Shown: positions 1 to 10,505 of the stretch, in pieces | How positions within the stretch are numbered: position 1 is the first letter of the stretch | How the letters are laid out: each line of letters starts with the position of its first letter | DNA from: Sorex araneus | Lineage: Eukaryota > Chordata > Mammalia > Eulipotyphla > Soricidae | DNA: 64,000 bases | Reading direction: 5' to 3' | Assembly (NCBI RefSeq): GCF_027595985.1 | Contig: NC_073302.1 | Location: 278,907,116-278,971,115, forward strand | The notes under the pieces: generated by a model | What the model saw: only the letters and a program-made list of their open reading frames with translations | What the model was told of the DNA's origin: nothing | The model's database searches: none | Position numbers and translations under genes: made by a program

Positions 1-2698
1 TAAAAAGGAAATCAAAGTTAAAAATGGAGTGATTGTTGAATTGAGACTAAATGATTGAATCTTGAGTAAAGTTTGCAATAAGGGTTATATAAGAATATTA
101 ATAGGATAAGATTTGTGCTAGGGAATAGTTTAGGACACTGCTAGAATTTGGGGATAGCTTCTTTGATTTTTAGGTTGAAAATTAAGGTTAAATACAGGGA
201 TATAGAGCAAGAATTCTGTTGATAATAACAGGTAAATTCAGGCTGAGTTTGGATGAAGGTCACTCTGATGATGTAGATTAGATTAGGCTTAATTTAGGGT
301 TAGGGTATGGATTGAGGCTGGACATATGTTTGGTCATGTTGAAATCTGAAAATGAAAGGTAAGCAAAGGATAATTGTTCAATGAAGGATAACAGGTAAAT
401 TTAGGATGAGACTTGGATCTGAGTTACTTTTCACTTGTCACTTGTCATCCCATTGATCTTCAATTTGCTAGAGCGGGCACCAGTAACGTCTATATTCGTC
501 CCCATCACATGCTAGTGTAGCTTAATGGTATCTGCTCTCTCCAGAAACATGAAGAGGATTAGGGGTGAATTAGGGGTGAAATAAGGTTAGTGTGCTTTTA
601 GAGTTATTGTATAGATTTGGCATTTTTAAAGTTCAAATTGAAGTATAGGGCAATTGTCTCATTGCGGCTAATGCATAATTAGGCTCAGTTTGGGTTAATA
701 TTACAAATTGAATTAGGGTTGTAGTAGATTATGTATTATGTACTGGGTGAGGGTTAGGCTAGAGTGTTATTTGAATCAGGTATAAATTCAGCTGTTTTAA
801 AAGTTGAACTGAATATGAAAGCAAATATTAATGTGATTGTTTCATTGAGGCTAATAGTAACTTTATCCAAGGCAGAGGCCTGAGTTACTATAGAACATAT
901 GTTGATTTAGAGTCGGGCTAGAAGTAGTGTTAGTGTTTTCAGTGTTAAGTATAAATCTTATCAACACTTGGGTCTGGTTACTTCAGGGTATATATTGGAT
1001 TAGGGGTTGGTTAGGGTTAGAGTGCATTTGGAGCTATTGTATAAATTTGGCTTTTTTAAGTGAAAATTAAGGCTAATGGGTAATAGAAGCAAAAGTTTGA
1101 ATAAGGGTTATAAAAATATGTGGATTGAATTGGTGGTGTGCTAGGGTTAAGGCTTGATTTTTGCTAGAGTTAGGAAATAGGTTTGATCAGACTCAAAGTT
1201 AAAAATGAAAGTTAGTTGGATTAGTGTTTAGCTAGACCTCCGGCTCAAGTGCTATTGATTTTGGGCGTGCATACTGTTTAAGAAGAAAGTTAAATATAGA
1301 GTCATTATTCAATGATGTATAAGATGTAAGTTTAAGTTGATAAATAGGTAAGAGTTACTATCTGGATGTTGATTAAATTGGGGCTGGCTAGGAGAAAATT
1401 TCTATTAGAAAGAAGGGTATGTTTGTTTAGGCTTAATGTTAGAAATGAAGTTAAATATAGGGTGTTTGCAAAATTGAGACTAATAGGTAAATTTAGGTCA
1501 AGGCTTTTTTGAAGGTTAGTAGGAGGATGTAGATGAATTAGACTTGGGTTAGTGTTACTGTAAGAGTTATGGTTAAGAGTTGGAGTGTTTTTCTAGTTAG
1601 TTTATGTTTGGATTAAGTTTACAGTTCAAAATGATAGTAAACTATAGGTTGATTGTGCAATTAAGTCTAGTAAGTAAGTTAGGCCAAGGCTTAGTTAATG
1701 ATTGCTATAATAAGGCACTGGATTGATTTGGTTTCAGTTTAGGATTAGGTTTTAGGCACTGTTATTGTTAGCAGATAATTTTGGTTATATTTAAATTTGA
1801 ACACAATAGCTAATTATGGGGTGATTGTTCAATTAAGATTAATTGATGAATTGAGACTGAGGCTTGTGTAAGGGGTTCTATATCGGTGTAAATTGGATTA
1901 GTGTTAGGTTCAGGGTTAGGATTTGGTTTGGCTATTTGGTTTAAAGTTAGGAAATCAGTATGGCTATTTTTAAATTTAAAAATGAAAGATGAATGTAAGG
2001 TTATTGTTCAATTGGTACCTCTTGACAAGGGTTTAGTAAACATGACTAAAGGATGTGCATTAAATTAGGGTGAAAGTCAGCTAATGTTAGAGATAAGGTA
2101 GAGGTTCACTTACGTTTAAAATTGAAAATAAAAGTTAATATGAGGGTGAATTTTCAATTGAGGCCAATTGCTGACTTTAGGCAGAGTCTTGAGTAAATTT
2201 TACTATAAGGTTGCAGATTGAATTAGATGTTTAGGGCAAGGTATTAGAGTATTAGTTTGGTTATGTTTAAAGTTGAAATGAAATTAAATATAAGGAGATC
2301 TATCAGTTGAAGTTAATTTTAAATTTAGGTTGAGATTTAGATAAGGTTTACTATAAGGATGTGGATTGAATTTGGATTGGGTTAGGATTAGAGTTAGGGT
2401 TTGAGTGCTGTTCGATTTAGGGTATAGATTTTGCTCTGTGTAAAGTTGAAAATGAAATTATAGAACATTTGTTCAAAGGTGGCTAATTTACTCATACAGG
2501 CTGAGGTTTTGGTAATGATTATTATAAGGTGTATATTAGATTGAGGTTGGACTAAATTAAAGATATTACACTGTGAGAGGGCATTGTTTGGCAGAGGTAG
2601 CTCTAGCCCAAGGCTTGCTTAGAAAAAACTTAGGTAAGGGTCACTATAAGAATGTATTTGATGGGATTAGGTCTTATTAGGCTCAGGGTTAAAATCCA
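1..2698 (+). repeat. Degenerate satellite array, left block (period about 165-190 bp)
   Basis: Recurring ordered landmarks mark diverged monomers: gtgattgttcaattgagg, then ctaataggtaaatttagg, gaggcttgggtaaggg, ttactataaggatgtgg, attgaattagggttggg, gtatagatttggctatg and gttgaaaatgaaagttaa. The first landmark recurs near 31, 371, 649, 833, 1459, 1648, 1819, 2001, 2148 and 2305. The + strand is G/T-rich and strikingly poor in C, with scattered TTAGGG-like runs (for example near 295-310 and 1010). No coding potential. The array already runs at base 1, so it continues outside the window. The family is not one I can name. Confidence 0.8.
427..557 (-). mobile_element. RTE-clade LINE, 3' end fragment
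   Basis: Read on the minus strand this is the extreme 3' end of the RTE LINE seen more fully at 40792-41337. It has the same cactagcatgtgatgggg region, then cgttactggtgcccgc, then a caagtg-type simple tail. It interrupts the satellite and is 5'-truncated to about 130 bp. Confidence 0.75.
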
Positions 2699-2816
2699 CT
2701 TATAGTTAGGATATATATGTGTATATAATATATATATAGCATACATGCTCTTAGGATACATGTATCCTAACTATAAAGATATATGTATCCTAACTATAAG
2801 AGCATATATGCTATAC
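2699..2816. repeat. AT-rich nested palindrome
   Basis: An arm at 2735-2761 (tatagcatacatgctcttag and on) is repeated in inverted form at 2783-2815 with a 6-base insertion. An outer pair, tatagttaggata (2701) and tatcctaactata (2787), nests with it. It lies exactly between satellite and SINE. Confidence 0.7.
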
Positions 2817-3105
2817 TGTAACTGTATCACTGTCATCCCATTGCTCATCGATTTGCTTGAGCGGGCATCAGAAACATTTCCATTCCTCCTAGTCCTGAGA
2901 TTTTAGCAGCCTCTCTTTACTTGTCCTTTCCAACAGTGTCGCATTGGAGGCTATTTCAGGTACAGAGGAATGACACTTATCATTGTTACTGTTTTGCGCA
3001 TGCACATATTGAATACTCCACGGGAAGCTTGCCAGGTTCTGCTGTGCAGGCAGGATACTGTCGGTAGTTTGCCAGGTTCTCTGAGAGGGAGAACTAGACA
3101 ATAAG
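2817..3105 (-). mobile_element. SOR-type SINE, RTE-tailed, type C (long internal block), head missing
   Basis: On the minus strand the order is: body (tgccaggttctctgagag inverse), an extra block containing gaggctgctaaaatctcag, then the RTE-like end (gagcaaatcgatgagcaatg) and gacagtgatacag tail. The A and B boxes are absent, so the copy is 5'-truncated or its head has been replaced by the neighbouring unassigned block. Confidence 0.75.
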
Positions 3106-3480
3106 AGATTACGAGGTCTGAGGTTGCATTCTTCCAGGAGCTTTGTTTTATAGTCTCTGAATCTTGGTCATTGATGGGATTACACGGATGCTAAGGGCAG
3201 TTGTGGGTGTAACCGCCTAGCTACTGTAAAATGGAGGATCTGGGTGGAGGAGGCTCCGTTCCGATCTGAGCAGTCTTTGGAGATCTCAGCCCCGGTCCCT
3301 GCACACCTGGGTTCCTATGCGGGTTCCTTCATGTGTGAGGCTCATCTGAATGTGTGGAGAGTGGTGGCCTTGAGCATGGCTGTGGCTGAGTTCTGTAAAT
3401 CTTTGGCTGCTGGGGCTATGGTCTGGGCAGGGAGGGAAACTCAACCAGCCCCCTCTCTCACACAAAAGTTGATATAGTAT
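3106..3480. other. Unassigned GC-richer block inserted in the satellite
   Basis: This stretch is clearly richer in G and C than its surroundings and is flanked on the right by resumed satellite, so it arrived with or next to the SINE. It contains gattacacggatgctaag and cagtctttggagatctcag. The one open frame (77 codons at 3244-3477) shows no recognisable domain and I do not call it a gene. It could be part of a composite retroelement. Confidence 0.4.
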
Positions 3481-3590
3481 ATTTTTTCCATTAGCGTTAA
3501 CAAATAAATTTACCCGATACCTGCATAAATTTTACTATTAAGGATGTGGATTGATTTAGAGTTTAGTAAGGGTTTTAGATGCTATGAGTT
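3481..3590 (+). repeat. Satellite remnant between insertions
   Basis: Satellite landmarks reappear (aattttactattaaggatg, gtggattgatttagag, then agtaagggttttagatgc), in the same orientation as the left block. This shows that the flanking blocks are insertions into one array. Confidence 0.65.
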
Positions 3591-4843
3591 TCAAAGAGAA
3601 AGGTGTGTGGGCACAGGGACACACAGGGGACTCTAGTGTTTGGTAACTGAGAACTGTTTCCCTGGCTGACCCATGGCGACGGGTGAACGAAGGACTTGGG
3701 AAACAGAGATTCTGGGCCTGGGTCCCAGGCTGGTGTGTAGACAGTTTATTTCTCTCTCCTCCCCAGTGTACTCCGATTTCTCCCTTTATGACACAGTCCT
3801 AGTCATCAAAATTCTATCATCCATCCTAGTCTTCGTGTAGACCTCAAAGTCCTCTTCCTCATTATATCTTCTTAATTGTCTGGTCATAGTCTCACAGTCC
3901 TCTATTTCCAGTCATGTTGTCAAAGTCCTCTTTCTATTCCAAAGTCCCAATTTCTCCAAATTCTCAGTTCCCATCCTCCCCTCTTTCCCCTCACAGCATA
4001 GGAATATAGAAATCAGGAAGGGTGGGGAAGCACAAAGGTGTGGTTGAGTATTATTATAACAACAAACAGAGGCAAAGCCACTCCTTCAGGGGAAGTTCTA
4101 GGAGATTAACTCAAGGACAAAATCTCATCTGAGGGTTAAGCACTACAGATTACTAGGAGATCCACACAGGGGAGGGATTTCATCCCAGGTATATTGCTTT
4201 ATCCTTTCCTCAGCTTGTAATCCATATAAACAATCATAGTAAATTTACTTCATATAATATTTCTAGTCATGTTGTATGAACACAGTAAGAGATATATTAA
4301 GCTTAAAGGTTGGCTCTTCCTGGGGACATCTTGCTATATATCCCAGACCACGGTCCTCAGGCCAAGTTAACTTTTCCTAACCCCAGTAGGGTCCTTATTC
4401 AGTTACTTCTTTTTTAGGTCATGACAGAGTTTGTTCCAGGACCATGCTATTAACTTATGTTGCTTAGCTTGTCCTCTTGTAACTCAAAGCTGGCCCTGCA
4501 TCCACTCAGTCTTTTTTGTTGGGAACCTGCTTTTGGAATGCTAGGAACTAAGTGCAACTGAGGCTTCAGTCAAGGAAATATAGATGACCAGGTGTAAATA
4601 TTATTTTGAAGGCAATTAACTCCCATCTTATGAAGCATAGCATGAACTCTTTTCCTGTGTCTATACAAAAAGGACAATGCCAAATAAACCATCGAAATGA
4701 TGTAAAGGAAAGAGAAAAGCAATATAGGATTATTAGTGCTTGATGAAATTGGGTATGCCTCAGGGGCACTGTTGTGGGAGTAGTTCAATAAACCTAAGAT
4801 CCCTGAGGGAGGAGCAAGAACAAGCCAATGTTATCCAATGTTG
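3591..4843 (-). mobile_element. LTR-like insertion, family not identified
   Basis: About 1.25 kb of non-satellite sequence interrupts the array, which resumes on the right in the same orientation. On the minus strand an AATAAA signal (3746-3751 region, tttatt on +) is followed by about 150 bp that could be R-U5. The stretch 3780-3960 repeats an agtcctctttc-like motif. No gag, pol or env frame is visible. A solo LTR or LTR plus leader is my inference, and unrelated unique DNA is not excluded. Confidence 0.35.
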
Positions 4844-5170
4844 TTGTTATGTATAGTCTTCGCTATGTTAAATTTGAAAATGAAAATTAAGTACTGGGTG
4901 ATTATTCAATTGAGGGTGATAAATAAATTTAGGCCAAGGCTTGTGTAAGAGTTAATTCAAGTGTATGAATTAGACTAGTGTTAGGATTAGATTTAGGTAA
5001 AGCGTTTGTGTTAATGGTTAAGATGTTTATAGAGTTAGGGTTCAGGCTTAGCTATTTTATGTTAAAATATGAAGGTTATCTTGGGAGTTTTTCAACTGAC
5101 GCTAATAGGAAAATTTAGACTGAGGTTGGGTAAGGGTTATTCTAAGTGCATTGAATTGATGAAGGTTAAT
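4844..5170 (+). repeat. Degenerate satellite array, right block
   Basis: Two further monomers carry the same landmarks: tgattattcaattgaggg near 4890 and gagtttttcaactgacgc near 5085, 195 bp apart, with gtgtatgaattagact and ttgggtaagggttattc between them. The array fades out by about 5170. Confidence 0.75.
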
Positions 5171-5305
5171 ATGCTATCTCTCTGGTCTCTGGCTTGATTA
5201 TATTTTAGAGGGTAAGATAGCCAATTTTCCTGAAAATAAGCATTTCACCAAGGAAGAGCAACCACCTCTATAAAGTTACTTTACTCAGAATAATATTAAT
5301 ATAAA

Positions 5306-5500
5306 TTTGGGCCAGAGAGATAGAATGAGGGATAAAGACCCATGTTTTGCATGTGGCCAAACCAAGTTACATTCAGGCTCTTCAAATAATCCCCAGAGCA
5401 TTACCAGGGCTAAGGCCTGGACATAGAGCCAGGAATAATCCATGAGCATAGAGGGAAGTGGCCCCCAAACATACATACATACATACATAAATAAATACAT
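5306..5500 (+). mobile_element. SOR-type SINE, A-tailed lineage, old copy
   Basis: The diverged head gggccagagagatagaat is followed by a B-box-region remnant, then accaggg, gagccaggaataatcc, and a tail that has become an (acat)n and (aaat)n microsatellite. Confidence 0.65.
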
Positions 5501-5530
5501 AGAAAAGACGTGATTTTCAAGTTGTGTCTT

Positions 5531-5707
5531 TTTTTTTTCTTTTTGGGTCACACCCAGCAATACACAGGGGTCACTTCTGGCTCTGCACTCAGGAATTACC
5601 CCTGGTGGTGCTCAGGGAACCATATGGGATGCTGGGATTTGAACCCGGGTCAGCCGCGTGCAAGGCAAACGCCCTGCCCTACCCGCTGTGCTATCACTCC
5701 AGCCCCC
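5531..5707 (-). mobile_element. SOR-type SINE, A-tailed, young and complete
   Basis: The inverted copy runs from a T-run and gggtcacacccagc through gaacccgggtcagc (B box inverse) to gctatcactccagcccc (head). It is flanked by a perfect 14 bp target-site duplication tcaagttgtgtctt at 5517-5530 and 5708-5721. The duplication and long A-tail fit L1-type insertion. Confidence 0.92.
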
Positions 5708-5721
5708 TCAAGTTGTGTCTT

Positions 5722-7518
5722 AAAAAGTCTCTTTACTTAACTTTATTTTCATTTTCCTTTGCTTCTGAAAACATGCAAATTCGTATATTAAAGTGATGTT
5801 TGTGTGATGAAAGTTTCCGACAAGAGCTCCAAAAACATTACCTTTTCTCCCAGCTGCAAAGATTATGGCATGTGAAATGGCTGTGTTTGCACCTGCTAAT
5901 TCTGTACTTGCTTAACAGTTATACAAACTAGCTAAAATGTGTATAACAATATTCAGGATACATATGAAAGACAAGTGCTTTATGTATGGGATCTTTAGGA
6001 AACCCACAATATTGAGGATCTGCTGTAGTGCCTTAGGTCTCTGTGATATCTAGTACCTGTAAGTGACTGATGAAGTATCAAATCCTCATGTAGTTGAGAC
6101 TTAAAGGTAAAGAATCAAATTCCAAATGATTTTAGATTCCACTCGCTTTAAATAGATTGCAATCTTGTGGTTATATGGAAATCATTGCTGAGTATGATTT
6201 ATTTTAAATAGACAACTCACCACTGATGCATTGAAGACTGACGAAGAAAGATAAGGATTCTATGGACAGTGAGGTAGGGAGGAAAACAGCTATATACTTC
6301 ACACCTGATGGAGAGCATGAAAAAAGGTATAGAGTAATATATCTCCTGACGGATGCTTGCTTTGGATGGTGACATCAAAATTGGCATCATCTAAACTGAG
6401 TCCATTTGGCTAATTCTCAATATGTTTCTCACCCTTAAAAAAAATTGACACTCAAGTTAAATCATATTTTTAAAAAATATCATGCCTGTCTTTGAGTCCA
6501 TATTCAAAATTTGATAAGTGAATGTTCAATTATATTTAAAGCAAACAAACGATGTAGTATGTCAATCATTAAGTACAAACTATAACTACATATACTATTA
6601 TTAATTATTGAAAGAACAAGATTCAATCAAAAGGTTTTCACTGTGACTGTATATTAATTATTGTGATTTATAAGACATGTGATTTACAAATAAATTTTAA
6701 AAAATCAATATTGATGAAGTATAACTCTCAAGATCATATGGACTGAGAAATGATTGGTCAATTAAATTTCTAGTTTAAGTGGATCATGAGATGTATTATT
6801 TTGTTTAATATTTTAATCCTATCTGCGTACAGTTCACCCACCACTTATATATTCTTTCTTTTGTGTATAAATTAGTGAAAGTGAATTTTATGTATTTATA
6901 TACAATATAAACACATTTTATATTTTATAAAATGAATTCTAAGTAATAACATATTTCACACAAACAAATTTGAATGACTGAGATACCCACCTAAACTGTT
7001 TAGGTTCTCATATTTATGTTTAAAAAAAATAGAGTAAAATATCTGCCATGATGTTTCAAAAATTCTATTTCACTTTTGCTACTGAAAAAGTCTGTAAAGC
7101 TATGGCTTACAGATGAACACATTTCCCTGGATTCTTTAAATAAATGATGCATTGCAAGTTATTTAAGTGGATGTTTGCTTTCATAATTAAAATTTTCCAA
7201 GTGAGGAAATCATAGACAACCAACCATCACAAGATAGCAACCTGTAATGGTTTTGCACAGCTGCATTTCCATCGGCTGAGGCTGAGAGTCATTCTTTTAT
7301 TTCTGAGCATCTGCAAACCTCACGTAAGGTCATAAGCAGGTACAATGCAAGTATGTTTTGGTATAATTTGCTAATCCCAGAATAAGCATACACTAAGAAT
7401 TAAGTTGTTGTCTTTTTATGTTTAACCACCTTTTTCCCCAGCCTTTATGCTTACCTGGTCGTTACAATGTCAGTTTGTATAAATACCTAAAAATACTCCT
7501 CCCAGAACTATATTTTGT
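5722..7518. other. AT-rich unique sequence
   Basis: About 1.8 kb with no recognisable repeat, exon or RNA gene. Several A/T-runs and short palindromes occur but nothing that supports a feature. Confidence 0.5.
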
Positions 7519-7529
7519 CCTTTGGTACT

Positions 7530-7786
7530 GGAGCTGGAGTGATAACACAATGGGTAAGGTATTTGCCTTGCACGTGGCCAATATGTGTTTGGTTCCTCTG
7601 CCCCTCTTGGAGAGCATGGCAAACTACTAAGAGTATCTTGCCCACATGGTAGAGCCTGGCAAACTACTCGTGGCAGATTCGATATGCGAAAAACATTAAC
7701 ATGAGTCTCACAATGGATATGTTATTGGTGTCCGCTCAAGCAAATTGATGAAGAACAAGATGACAGTGATACAGTAATACAATGAC
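7530..7786 (+). mobile_element. SOR-type SINE, RTE-tailed, type A
   Basis: Full-length copy: head gagctggagtgataacac, B-box region ggttcctctgcccctc, body, aaaaacattaacatgagt, then RTE-like end gcaaattgatgaagaac and tail gtgatacagtaatacaatg. An 11 bp target-site duplication cctttggtact flanks it (7519-7529 and 7787-7797). Confidence 0.92.
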
Positions 7787-7899
7787 CCTTTGGTACTCAA
7801 AATAATTACTATAAAAGCATTTTAACTTTTTTTTTAGTACTACTGAAATGCAACAGCACTTGTTTTTATTATATTGGAAATATAGAATTTGATGGTGTA

Positions 7900-8152
7900 C
7901 TAGGGCTGGAGTGATAGCACAGCAGCAGGGCGTTCACCTTTCACGTGGCTGACCCGTGTTTGATTCCTCCGCCCCTCTCGGAGAGCCGGGCAAGCAACCG
8001 AGATTATCTCACCCACACAGCAGAGCCTGGCAAGCTACTCGTGGTATATTGGATATGCCAAATACAGTAACAATAAGTCTCACAATGAGAGACATTACTG
8101 GTGTTGTCTCGAACAAATCGATGAGCAACGGGATGACAGTGACAGTGACAGT
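7900..8152 (+). mobile_element. SOR-type SINE, RTE-tailed, type B
   Basis: Diagnostic type B positions are present: gcgttcacctttcacgtgg in the head, acaataagtctcacaatg and gagagacattactgg in the body, and a (gacagt)n tail. A 9 bp duplication gatggtgta flanks it (7891-7899 and 8153-8161). Confidence 0.9.
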
Positions 8153-8179
8153 GATGGTGTATTATGGAAACAATGCAAA

Positions 8180-8392
8180 ATCTGTAGGGCGTTTCCCTTG
8201 CACGTAGCCAACCTGGGTTTGATTCCTCTGTCCTTCTTGGAGAGCCCAGAAAGCTATTGAGAGTATCCTGCCTGCACATTAGAGCCTGGCAAGATACCCG
8301 TGGCATATTCACTATACCAAAAACAGTAACAACAGATCTCACAATGCAGACATTACTGGTGCCCACTCAAGCAAATCGAAGAACAATGGGAA
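8180..8392 (+). mobile_element. SOR-type SINE, RTE-tailed, head and tail incomplete
   Basis: It begins at tagggcgtttcccttgcac, inside the head, and runs through gtaacaacagatctcac to gaagaacaatggga. It stops before the usual cagtg tail, where L1 3' sequence takes over. Confidence 0.85.
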
Positions 8393-8499
8393 ATTACACT
8401 GGTGGAGGGATGGGTATTGGAATATTGTATGACTGAAACCCAATCATGAACAGCTTTGTAATGCCCTATGTCACAGTGATTCAATAAAATAAAAAAAAT
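8393..8499 (+). mobile_element. L1 3' UTR end, about 100 bp
   Basis: It matches the L1 3' terminus also seen at 44055-44160: cactggtggagggatggg, tgtatgactgaaaccc, gtgattcaataaaat, ending in an A-rich tail. It directly abuts the preceding SINE without a clear duplication of its own. Confidence 0.8.
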
Positions 8500-8694
8500 A
8501 GATGCCATTTAAATAAGTTCATTATCAAGTCTACCAAAATAACACTTTCTAACTTAAACCAAACTCCAGTCTTTTGCTGATTAATGGTTCCCTTAGAAAT
8601 AGTTAACTATGTAAATCATGGTGACAATATTTTCTAAATGTTTAAATGGAAAACATTAAAAATAAAGACATAATTTACAAATATTAACTGTGAA

Positions 8695-8830
8695 TAGTGA
8701 GGAGATAGTTCACAGATTTGAAGTACATAATTCATATGTGGAAGCCACAGGTCTGATTCCTAGAATCACAAAGGGGTCTAAATACTGCCAGGAGTAGCCT
8801 TGAACCAAATGTGGTGCAGAAACAAACTCA
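8695..8830 (+). mobile_element. Old A-tailed SINE remnant
   Basis: A weak match: gaggagatagttcacag, gtctgattcctagaatc (degraded B box), tgccaggagtagcc. The call rests on element order rather than on close identity. Confidence 0.45.
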
Positions 8831-8956
8831 AATTATTTATATAAATCACACTAATTTTGCCTACATTTGCTAAATCTGGTAGAAAAATGAGTTGAAAGCA
8901 AACCTAAATATTGTAACCAAAACCTGGATTAAAATTTATGCAATAAAAATTCTTCT

Positions 8957-9120
8957 TTTTTTTTTTTGGTGTCACACCCTGCAGTCCTCCGGTTTCACCT
9001 GGCTCTGAGCTGCTGAGTGATCACTCCTGATGCGATAAAAACTAATCACATATGGTGCCATGAGTCAAACCCAGATTGAATGAATAGATGGAAAGTTCAG
9101 ACTGCTATATTTTCCCTCAA
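8957..9120 (-). mobile_element. Old A-tailed SINE
   Basis: The inverted copy starts with a T-run and ggtgtcacaccctgc, then ctggctctgagctg, catatggtgccatgag and aaacccagatt. The head is badly eroded. Confidence 0.65.
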
Positions 9121-10355
9121 ACCCAACAGAGGTTTTGTTTTGTTTTTGCTTTTATTTTTTAAGACTGCATTTTATCAATTACATGAGCAGTAAATTAAGG
9201 TTAAACAGTTCTCAGTTTTCATATAGAATCATATTATGTTGTTTTATTTGATATCTAATCTGCATGGGTTAACTTTATTTATAAACATTGATTTTTTGAA
9301 TAATATTAGTATTTACATATACAGACCTTCAGTTAAGCAGTGCTGTCATTGATGTAGTGAACTCAGTTTAGTTCATTGTAAGTAGATAGAACAGAACGAC
9401 CAATCTATCTTGAGTAAGGAAAATTTCTCCATCAGTCTTCTTCAATGGTGCACTTGGCACTAGACTTGCCATTCAGACTGGAAATGCTTCATTGGTTTCC
9501 TTAGGTCTAAAGTGTGCTGTAATATTTAAACAAAAAAATCATACTTGTTTTTATTGCACGTAATTTAAAATTGAACCAGATGTTTCTCTCACCTATTTAT
9601 GTTGAATTTTAATGCAAATGTTAATAAGACTAGATGTTCCATCCATACAATTTTGAAAACATTTTTCTCAAGTAGAGTGTAACATAGTATGTTAGAGCCA
9701 TAAGACCTAACGCTGCTGATATGTTAGGGTCTTATTTTGCTATGAAAGTTAAATAACGACATAGTAAGCTCTTCACTTATTATAAAATAGAAATATTTTA
9801 TTTTGAGATTGGAATTTTTCTACTAATGTATATTGAATTATCATTGTAGATTATGCAGAAGTATTATTTAGGATGCAAGATTTTGTTTTGCCTCACTTAA
9901 TACTTTTGAAAATTAATATATAAAAAAAATTGAGCTCATACATTAGGATTTTCTTTTTATCCAGATTATAATATTCCATTACATAAAATTGAAAAATATG
10001 TAAAAACTTATTTAATGTCAGGTATATTTTAAAATTCTAAATATTCTAAAATAACATAATATGAACATTTAGAATTTTAAAATATACCTGAAATTAAATG
10101 TTTCTTGTATAAGAAAAAAAATGTCATCTAAAATAAAATAGACCAAAGACAAATCACTGCTTGAAGAATTGTTGCAATTGTCAGCCATCTTTACACAGAC
10201 TGTCTAAAATGGAGAGTTTGCTCTTTCAGTTCTCTTCCATGTCCATACCTCTCTATGGCGTAAATGGTCTTGTTTTAAAATTATTTTTTATTTAAATAAA
10301 CATTGTTTTCTCTATCCAAAGGAACCATAACACATTGAAAGGAATTTAAGTTAAT
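9121..10355. other. AT-rich unique sequence containing one hairpin
   Basis: No exon or known repeat recognised apart from the inverted repeat listed separately. Confidence 0.5.
10010..10099. repeat. 33 bp inverted repeat, 24-base loop
   Basis: The arm at 10010-10042 pairs with 10067-10099 with a single mismatch. The stem is almost entirely A/T except aggta/tacct. The total of about 90 nt is in the range of small MITEs and of miRNA precursors, but no family is recognised. Confidence 0.8.
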
Positions 10356-10370
10356 AATTGTCCACACATG

Positions 10371-10492
10371 CCTCTGGGAAGAATAACTAAAGAAAGGCTG
10401 CTAAATCTCAAGATTAGGACAAATCGAGACATTACGGGCACCCGATCGAGCAAATTGATGATCAATGGGATGACAGTGATACAGTGACAGCG
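10371..10492 (+). mobile_element. SOR-type SINE, RTE-tailed, type C, 5'-truncated
   Basis: Only the 3' part is present: gggaagaataactaaag, aggctgctaaatctcaag, cgagacattacgggc, gagcaaattgatgatcaatg and cagtgatacagtgac tail. Near-identical flanks aattgtccacac (10356) and aattgtccacat (10493) look like the target-site duplication. Confidence 0.85.
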
Positions 10493-10505
10493 AATTGTCC
10501 ACATG

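Noticed and set aside
3244..3477. 77-codon frame in the GC-rich block inside the satellite
   Set aside because: No similarity I recognise, and the block is bounded by insertions. It is most likely part of a repeat.
1..5170. True interstitial telomeric repeat
   Set aside because: TTAGGG occurs only in short runs of one or two units within a longer monomer, so it is a satellite with telomere-like phrases and not a telomere remnant.
7956..8366. Overlapping frames of 83 and 120 codons
   Set aside because: Both are read-through of two consecutive RTE-tailed SINEs.
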